This document shows, piece by piece, positions 4,793-9,483 of a stretch of DNA of 9,483 bases; positions within the stretch are counted from its first letter, which is position 1; each line of letters opens with the position of its first letter. The stretch is from JAYEKL01 sp034660995 (lineage in GTDB: Bacteria > Patescibacteriota > Minisyncoccia > JAHIHE01 > JAGLIN01), in the NCBI GenBank assembly GCA_034660995.1, contig JAYEKL010000090.1, positions 1-9,483 of the forward strand. Reading direction: 5' to 3'. The notes under the pieces are model-generated. The model saw only the letters and a list, made by a program, of their open reading frames with translations. It was not told the DNA's origin and ran no database searches. The translations under genes were made by a program, and so were the position numbers.

Positions 4793-5599
4793 CTAAATTG
4801 TTTCTATAATTGTCCCAAGACCTTTTTGTCCGCTTAAAGACTTTTTTAAAATATTCGGTTTTGAAATGTTTATTATTTCAGATTCAATGTCGTATTTTGT
4901 AAGTTTAATAAGTTCATTAACTTTCCCTTTCATTCCATTGGTTACATCAGTAGATAAAGATTGTCCCAGTAACAAACTTTTTATATTATTGCTATTTACT
5001 TTTTTTATTAATTTTGCGTTTTTATTAATTTTCGGATCAGACTCAAAAATACCGTCTAAATCCGTTCCAATAATTACTTTTTTAGCGCGCAGTTTTTTAG
5101 AAAGATAATATACTATTTGATCTCCTGATAATATACTGAATTTAAGTTTGTCATCAATTAAAATATCTCCATATAAAACAGGGACAAGGTCAAGAGAAAT
5201 ATATTTTTCAAGTATCGTTAGGTTAGAGTCTAAAAGTATTCGCTTATTTAATCTCCATGCTGATGATTGTTGAAAAGTGACTGTAAACAACCCCTTTCCA
5301 TTAAGCGATTTTTCGATCTCTGAATTTAGCCTTTTTAAGTTTTGGCGCAGTTTGGAGATAGCTTTGATTTGAGATTTGTTTTTATACCCCTTGTTTAAAT
5401 CAAATTTGTTTGCTATTTTATGTCCAAATACTCCTGCTCCGTGAATTATTATTAAAGAAAATTTATTTCTTTTTCTGGCTTGCGCAATTTCAGTTGAAAT
5501 TCTTTCAAGATCCTTGCGTCTAATTTTCTCTTGATCATTCTTTTTATCAGTGACTACAGATCCACCAATTTTTAAAATAATAAGGTTTTTTTTAGACAT
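4793..5599 (-). CDS. ipk: Isopentenyl phosphate kinase
   Basis: 268 aa, the normal length for the family. It belongs to the amino acid kinase superfamily and phosphorylates isopentenyl phosphate with ATP to give isopentenyl diphosphate, the last step of the archaeal-type mevalonate route. Visible motifs: KIGGSVVTDK at 10-19 (nucleotide phosphate binding), HGAGVFGH at 53-60 with His60 at the place of the substrate-binding His of archaeal enzymes, SGDQ at 158-161, GTDLDGIFESDPK at 178-190, and DVTNGMKGK at 218-226, where most relatives have DVTGGMxGK. The His at 60 separates it from glutamate 5-kinase, UMP kinase and carbamate kinase. It starts five bases after the clpB stop and ends 12 bases before the next gene, so it is almost certainly co-transcribed. 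No Shine-Dalgarno sequence is visible; translation may be coupled to clpB. The rest of the pathway is not in the window. Confidence 0.88.
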   Translation of the reverse strand: MSKKNLIILKIGGSVVTDKKNDQEKIRRKDLERISTEIAQARKRNKFSLIIIHGAGVFGHKIANKFDLNKGYKNKSQIKAISKLRQNLKRLNSEIEKSLNGKGLFTVTFQQSSAWRLNKRILLDSNLTILEKYISLDLVPVLYGDILIDDKLKFSILSGDQIVYYLSKKLRAKKVIIGTDLDGIFESDPKINKNAKLIKKVNSNNIKSLLLGQSLSTDVTNGMKGKVNELIKLTKYDIESEIINISKPNILKKSLSGQKGLGTIIETI

Positions 5600-5604
5600 T
5601 ATTT

Positions 5605-8205
5605 TTATTTTTTAAATACAATTTTTTCTTTTTCAATATCAATTTTAATAGTATCACCATCTTTTATTTTTTCTTCAATTATTTCCAAAGCTAGTTCGTC
5701 AAGTATTTCATTTTGGATAACTCTTTTAAGCGGTCTTGCTCCGAATGATGGATCGTAACCTCGTTTTGCAATCAATTTTTTTGCTCCCTCACTAACTTTA
5801 ATTTTTATATTTTTTTTCAAAAGCCTTTTTGCTATAATCTCCAATTGCAAATCAACAATTTGCGCTATTTCTTCCTGGGAAAGTGGATGAAAAACAACTA
5901 TTTCATCAATTCTATTTAGAAATTCTGGCTTAAAATAATTTTTCAATTCTGATTTTATTTTATTTTCAAACTTCTTTTCTTTCGCGGTCTTTGATGATGA
6001 ATGTTCCTGAATAACCTCATTGCCGATATTTGAAGTCATTATGATGATTGTATTTTTAAAATTAACAACTCTTCCTTTTGCGTCGGTTAGTCTTCCATCG
6101 TCTAATATTTGTAAGAAAACATTAAAAATTTCAGGATGCGCTTTTTCAATTTCATCAAAAAGAATAACTGAATATGGTTTTCTTCTAACAAGCTCAGTAA
6201 GCTGTCCGCCTTCTTCAAAACCGACATAGCCGGGAGGAGATCCAATCATTTTTGAAACAGCGTGATGTTCCATATATTCGCTCATATCTATTCTAATTAC
6301 AGCTTCTTCAGAGTCAAACATAAATTCTGCCAATGCTTTTGCTAGTTCTGTTTTTCCGACACCAGTGGGTCCCATAAAGATAAACGATCCAATTGGTTTA
6401 TCTTCTTCTGCAACCCCTGCTCTATTTCTTCTGACTGCGTTTGAAACGATTTTTATTGCCGCAACTTGTCCAACAACTCTTTTTGCAATATTTTTTTCCA
6501 TTTGAGCAAGTCTTTTTGATTCTTCTTTCATCATTTTTATTGCTGGTATTCCAGTCCAGCGAGAAACGACTTTTGCAATATCTTCTTCAGAGACCTCTTC
6601 TTTTAATATCGGACGGTTACCTTGAATTTTAGTAAGTCTTTTCTGTTCGTTTTTGATTTTTTGCGTTAATTCTGGAATTTTGCCGTATCTAATTTCTGCT
6701 ACTTTTTGTAGTTCCGCGTTTCTTTCAGAAATCTCAGCTTCTTGTTTTAATTTTTCAATTTCTCTTTTTGAATTTCTAATTTTTGAAATTATTTCTTTTT
6801 CGTTTTTCCATTGAATTTCTAAGTCCTTGCTTTTTTCTTTTAAATCTGCAATTGTTTTTTCAAGTTCCTTTAACCTTTCTTTTGACTCTCTATCTTTTTC
6901 TTTTTTAAGAGCCTTTTTTTCAATTTCAAATCTACGAATTTCTCTTTTTGCTTTGTCTAATTCTGTAGGCATACTATCAATTTCCATCCGAAGCGCTGAC
7001 GCGGCTTCGTCTACAAGGTCAACTGCTTTGTCTGGAAGAAATCTATCAGAGACATATCGAGAAGAAAGTGTTGCAGCTGCCACCAAAGCTGAATCTGTAA
7101 TACGGACCCCGTGATGAACTTCGTATTTCTCTTTTATTCCGCGTAGAATTGAAATTGTATCCTCTTGACTTGGCTCATCAACATAAACTGGTTGAAATCT
7201 TCGTTCCAGGGCCGCGTCTTTTTCAATATATTTTTGATATTCTTTTAGGGTTGTTGCTCCTATTGTGTGTAATTTCCCTCTTGCTAGTAATGGTTTAAGC
7301 ATATTAGAGGCGTCCATTGAGCCTTCTGATGCTCCTGCTCCAACAAGAGTATGAAGTTCGTCAATAAAAAGTATAATTTTTCCAGAAGATTGTTCAACTT
7401 CTTTAAGGACTGCCTTAAGTCTTTCTTCAAATTCACCTCTAAATTTTGTTCCTGCAATTAGCGAGCCGAGGTCAAGAGAAACAAGCTCTTTATTTTTTAA
7501 TGATTCTGGGATATCTCCTGTCACTATTCTTTGAGCGAGTCCCTCAACAATTGCAGTTTTTCCAGTTCCGGCTTCTCCTATTAAAACAGGATTATTTTTT
7601 GTTCTTCTTGAAATAACTTGCATTACTCTTCTAATTTCCTCATCTCTGCCAATAACTGGATCAAGTTTTTCTTCTTTTGCTAATTTTGTAAGGTTTTGCG
7701 CGTATTTTTCAAGAACTTGAAACTTACTTTCCGGTTCTGTGTCAGTAACCCTCTGTGATCCTCTTACTTCTGCAAGAACTTTTAAAATATTTTCATAAGT
7801 TACCTCAAATTTATTAAGTAGGTTTTTTGTAAGTCCGCTTATTTCTGTCATTGAAAGAAGAATATGCTCTGTGCTTATAAAATCATCTTTTAGTTTGCGC
7901 GCTTCTTTCTCTGAATTTTCAAGAACCTGTCCAAGATACGGAGTTAAATAGATTTGTCCTGTTTCCTGAGGATGTCCTTGAATTTTTGGAATTTTTTTTA
8001 TTTCTGTATCAATTTCAGTTTCCAAAAGATTTGTTTGAACATTAAGCTTATTAAAGATAGACAAAACAACACCGTCTTTTTGTCTGGTAAGTATAAAAAG
8101 AAGGTGTAAGGTGTCAATTTGTTGTTGATTATATTCAGAAGCAATTGCTTGCGCCTGCGCAAGCGCTTCTTGTGATTTAGTTGTAAATCTATTTTGATTT
8201 AACAT
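5605..8205 (-). CDS. clpB: ClpB protein disaggregase (Hsp100 AAA+ ATPase)
   Basis: 866 aa, full length for ClpB. Order of parts: Clp N-domain (about 1-145), first AAA+ module with Walker A GEAGTGKT (210-217) and Walker B IILFIDE (277-283), pore loop GTKFRGEFEE (252-261), arginine pair near 335-336, a long coiled-coil middle domain (about 410-525, many Glu/Lys), second AAA+ module with Walker A GPTGVGKT (612-619), Walker B VILFDE (680-685), pore loop GYVG (659-662), and a C-terminal D2 small domain (GARPLKRVIQ). The long middle domain and absence of a ClpP-binding IGL/IGF loop fit ClpB rather than ClpA/ClpC. With DnaK it pulls polypeptides out of aggregates in the cytoplasm. It is the first gene of the operon. 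No CIRCE element is seen upstream. The ATG at 8205 has only an A+T-rich leader without a Shine-Dalgarno sequence. Confidence 0.97.
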   Translation of the reverse strand: MLNQNRFTTKSQEALAQAQAIASEYNQQQIDTLHLLFILTRQKDGVVLSIFNKLNVQTNLLETEIDTEIKKIPKIQGHPQETGQIYLTPYLGQVLENSEKEARKLKDDFISTEHILLSMTEISGLTKNLLNKFEVTYENILKVLAEVRGSQRVTDTEPESKFQVLEKYAQNLTKLAKEEKLDPVIGRDEEIRRVMQVISRRTKNNPVLIGEAGTGKTAIVEGLAQRIVTGDIPESLKNKELVSLDLGSLIAGTKFRGEFEERLKAVLKEVEQSSGKIILFIDELHTLVGAGASEGSMDASNMLKPLLARGKLHTIGATTLKEYQKYIEKDAALERRFQPVYVDEPSQEDTISILRGIKEKYEVHHGVRITDSALVAAATLSSRYVSDRFLPDKAVDLVDEAASALRMEIDSMPTELDKAKREIRRFEIEKKALKKEKDRESKERLKELEKTIADLKEKSKDLEIQWKNEKEIISKIRNSKREIEKLKQEAEISERNAELQKVAEIRYGKIPELTQKIKNEQKRLTKIQGNRPILKEEVSEEDIAKVVSRWTGIPAIKMMKEESKRLAQMEKNIAKRVVGQVAAIKIVSNAVRRNRAGVAEEDKPIGSFIFMGPTGVGKTELAKALAEFMFDSEEAVIRIDMSEYMEHHAVSKMIGSPPGYVGFEEGGQLTELVRRKPYSVILFDEIEKAHPEIFNVFLQILDDGRLTDAKGRVVNFKNTIIIMTSNIGNEVIQEHSSSKTAKEKKFENKIKSELKNYFKPEFLNRIDEIVVFHPLSQEEIAQIVDLQLEIIAKRLLKKNIKIKVSEGAKKLIAKRGYDPSFGARPLKRVIQNEILDELALEIIEEKIKDGDTIKIDIEKEKIVFKK

Positions 8206-8216
8206 ATAGTTATATT

Positions 8217-8468
8217 ATTAAATTGTTAAATTGTTAAATTGTTATATAATTTTCTGGTTTTGTTGTTTTGTTGGTTTTGTTGGCTCCATACTCCGTGTGG
8301 AGCCTCTTGTGATTTCATAGAGAATTATTTTGTTGGCTCCATACTCCGTGTGGAGCCTCTTGTGATTTCATAGAGAATTATTTTGTTGGCTCCATACTTC
8401 GTGTGGAGCCTCTTGTGATTTCATAGAGAATTTCTAAACAATCAAAAACAATTTAACAATTTAACAAT
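8217..8468. repeat. Inverted TAAATTGT repeats bracketing the tandem hairpins
   Basis: TTAAATTGT is repeated in tandem with 8-bp spacing at 8217-8243. Its reverse complement (CAATTTAACAATTTAACAAT) lies at 8449-8468. Together they enclose the three 53-bp units, so the whole intergenic block could fold into a large stem. The left set lies directly upstream of clpB and must contain or neighbour its promoter. Confidence 0.65.
8275..8433 (-). repeat. Three tandem 53-bp copies of the GGCTCCA hairpin element
   Basis: Units cover 8275-8327, 8328-8380 and 8381-8433. Each contains a GGCTCCA...TGGAGCC stem (8282-8304, 8335-8357, 8388-8410) that extends by TAC/GTG to ten pairs around a three-base loop, then the spacer TCTTGTGATTTCATAGAGAA. 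The only visible difference in the stem region is in unit 3, where the loop is TTC instead of TCC. Relative to the copies at 698-728, 1970-2003 and 2712-2806 they are in reverse orientation: read on the minus strand, GAAATCACAAG precedes the stem, as GAAATCACAAA does at 2711. They lie in the leader region of clpB. Confidence 0.92.
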
Positions 8469-8499
8469 GTATCTATATTTTATCTTTTTAAGTCAAAAA

Positions 8500-8545
8500 A
8501 GTCAAAAAAATAGAATGTCATTTTCGTTCTGATGACATTCTTTTT
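8500..8545. terminator. Terminator after the 231-aa gene
   Basis: AGAATGTCAT (8512-8521) pairs perfectly with ATGACATTCT (8532-8541) around a ten-base loop. On the minus strand it lies ten bases after the stop codon of the gene ending at 8551 and runs into ATTTTTTTGAC; on the plus strand it is followed by TTTT. Confidence 0.85.
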
Positions 8546-8550
8546 CCAAA

Positions 8551-9246
8551 CTATATTTTTTTATTTTCTTCCTCTTCGTCTTGGTTTGCAAAAAGTGATC
8601 CTGAAGTTATTTCATGTACAACTTTAAAGAAATCTTCTTTGCGCAACCATTTATCTAAAACTCCTTGGAATACAAATCCTGTTGCTGGAGTTGGTGATGA
8701 TGAAGCTAAAACGTTTCTTTTATCTTTATCGCCGTCGTTTACGCTTAGAACATATATTTTCACTGAACAATTTTTCTTGGTCTCTTCGTTATGTTTAATT
8801 TTTCGAAGCGCTTCTTCTAAAGATTCTTTTGTTTCTGCATCTTCTGTAATGGTTATTAAAGAAGATATTATTGTTTTGTGATTTTCTCTCATTTCGTCAC
8901 GAACAGAAGAAATCCCGAATAGATCATCTACAGATACAGAATCAGCTCTAAAAGCATTAGTATTCTTTTCAATAATATTCTCAGTAAATCTTCTAATACC
9001 TCTAGTTACAACGATAATAAAAGAATTTTTGTCAGAATATCTTTTATTGCCGAAAACATTTATTATAACTCCCAATGTTAGAATAATTGCAATTAATATT
9101 TGCAAATTTAAAAATGGCAAAAATTTCATAATTCCAGATGATATGAAACCAACTATTCCCATTATCAAACCAAGAGAAAGAAATGTTACTGTTCCTGCTA
9201 TTGCAATTTTTTTTGCAATAAGAATCCACGAATTTATTAAACTCAT
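8551..9246 (-). CDS. Unknown protein with two N-terminal membrane segments, 231 aa
   Basis: Hydrophobic segments lie at about 12-37 and 48-65, followed by a soluble domain of about 165 residues that ends in a very acidic tail (DEEEENKK). The soluble part has a helical, charged middle (ETKESLEEALRKIKHNEE, about 138-155), then strands (SVKIYVLSV, 161-169) and an FVFQGVLDKWLRKEDFFKVV stretch (191-210). I recognise no catalytic motif or family. The start is well supported: AAGGAGGT on the minus strand (9262-9255), eight bases before the ATG, the best ribosome site among the minus-strand genes. It has its own terminator, so it is a single-gene unit upstream of the clpB operon. Topology would put both termini on the same side of the membrane, probably the cytoplasm. 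Confidence 0.75.
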   Translation of the reverse strand: MSLINSWILIAKKIAIAGTVTFLSLGLIMGIVGFISSGIMKFLPFLNLQILIAIILTLGVIINVFGNKRYSDKNSFIIVVTRGIRRFTENIIEKNTNAFRADSVSVDDLFGISSVRDEMRENHKTIISSLITITEDAETKESLEEALRKIKHNEETKKNCSVKIYVLSVNDGDKDKRNVLASSSPTPATGFVFQGVLDKWLRKEDFFKVVHEITSGSLFANQDEEEENKKI

Positions 9247-9263
9247 TATCTAAAACCTCCTTT

Positions 9264-9301
9264 ATTTGTAATGAACAAATTTCTATGCTAATTTATTAGC
9301 A
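9264..9301 (-). promoter_or_regulatory. Two small palindromes before the 231-aa gene
   Basis: ATTTGT/ACAAAT (9264-9269 and 9275-9280) and TGCTAAT-TT-ATTAGCA (9286-9301) lie just upstream of the Shine-Dalgarno sequence on the minus strand. The second is a perfect 16-base palindrome around TT and has the look of an operator. No matching regulator gene is in the window. Confidence 0.35.
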
Positions 9302-9305
9302 AATT

Positions 9306-9355
9306 AAAGTCCATTTTTTAAAAATCCACATTTTTTATTTCAAAGTTAGGACTTT
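9306..9355. repeat. 7-bp inverted repeat
   Basis: AAAGTCC (9306-9312) and GGACTTT (9349-9355) are exact reverse complements separated by 36 A+T-rich bases. This is possibly part of the leader of the 231-aa gene; chance occurrence is not excluded. Confidence 0.3.
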
Positions 9356-9383
9356 CTCACTTTAATTAAATATTTACACAGAC

Positions 9384-9483
9384 AGAGACTTAGCCTCTCC
9401 ACGCTGATTTTATTATTACGGCTTATCTTTATATAGAAAGGAATACTTTAAATAAAAGATAATCGTATAGAGGCTAAGCCTCT
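9384..9483. repeat. Paired palindromes at the window edge
   Basis: AGAGACTTAGCCTCT (9384-9398) and AGAGGCTAAGCCTCT (9469-9483) are each near-palindromes and are reverse complements of each other except for one base. The interior has a further TTATCTTT/AAAGATAA stem (9423-9430 and 9455-9462). Together they bound a 100-bp element that could be a miniature inverted-repeat element or a structured RNA. The right end coincides with the window edge, so its full extent is unknown. Confidence 0.55.

Noticed and set aside
4793..5599. Glutamate 5-kinase, UMP kinase or carbamate kinase
   Set aside because: The HGAGVFGH motif with His60 and the DVTNGMKGK motif are those of isopentenyl phosphate kinase; there is no PUA domain.
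5605..8205. ClpC or ClpA instead of ClpB
   Set aside because: The long coiled-coil middle domain and lack of an IGL/IGF loop fit ClpB.
8206..8290. CIRCE heat-shock operator before clpB
   Set aside because: No GCACTC...GAGTGC pair is present; the repeats there are A+T-rich TAAATTGT units.
8275..8433. CRISPR array or phage-type origin
   Set aside because: The three 53-bp units are near identical along their whole length, so there are no spacers, and the hairpin matches the dispersed family elsewhere in the window.

Overview
This window looks like a chromosomal segment of a low-GC bacterium with a small genome, most likely a member of the Candidate Phyla Radiation (Patescibacteria). This is inferred from three things: strongly A+T-rich genes, an isopentenyl phosphate kinase of archaeal type sitting between clpB and small membrane-protein genes, and a short membrane-anchored HtrA-like protein without a PDZ domain. 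The standard code fits every long gene. No RNA gene, CRISPR array or transposase gene is visible.

Layout. (1) Bases 1-800 are repeat-rich. They hold a possible end of an upstream gene, a start codon that runs straight into a 44-bp tandem repeat, one doubtful ORF, and an inverted pair of hairpin elements. (2) Bases 796-2650 hold plus-strand genes in two units, each with its own Shine-Dalgarno sequence and strong intrinsic terminator. One is a DHH-family phosphoesterase gene, richer in G+C than its surroundings. The other is a small coiled-coil protein gene, perhaps preceded by a 41-codon ORF. Both the DHH gene and the coiled-coil gene are broken by one frameshift, each in the +1 sense. (3) Bases 2600-2920 are gene-free and packed with copies of a GGCTCCA...TGGAGCC hairpin element. 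(4) Bases 2984-8205 are a compact minus-strand operon, transcribed from right to left: clpB, isopentenyl phosphate kinase, a polytopic membrane protein, and an HtrA-fold protein that has lost all three catalytic residues. (5) Bases 8206-8510 contain three tandem 53-bp copies of the same hairpin element, in the opposite orientation, bracketed by short inverted repeats. (6) Bases 8551-9246 encode a minus-strand protein with two membrane segments and unknown function; the flank beyond it is full of palindromes and runs off the window.

Function. ClpB (disaggregase) and the HtrA-like protein point to protein quality control. The kinase supplies isopentenyl diphosphate, the precursor of isoprenoid lipid carriers. 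The tight spacing implies co-transcription but does not prove a shared process. The most striking features are the complete loss of the catalytic triad in the HtrA-like protein, and a dispersed hairpin family whose copies show compensatory stem changes. One copy sits inside a duplicated post-terminator segment whose sister copy lacks it, which looks like an empty/filled insertion-site pair.
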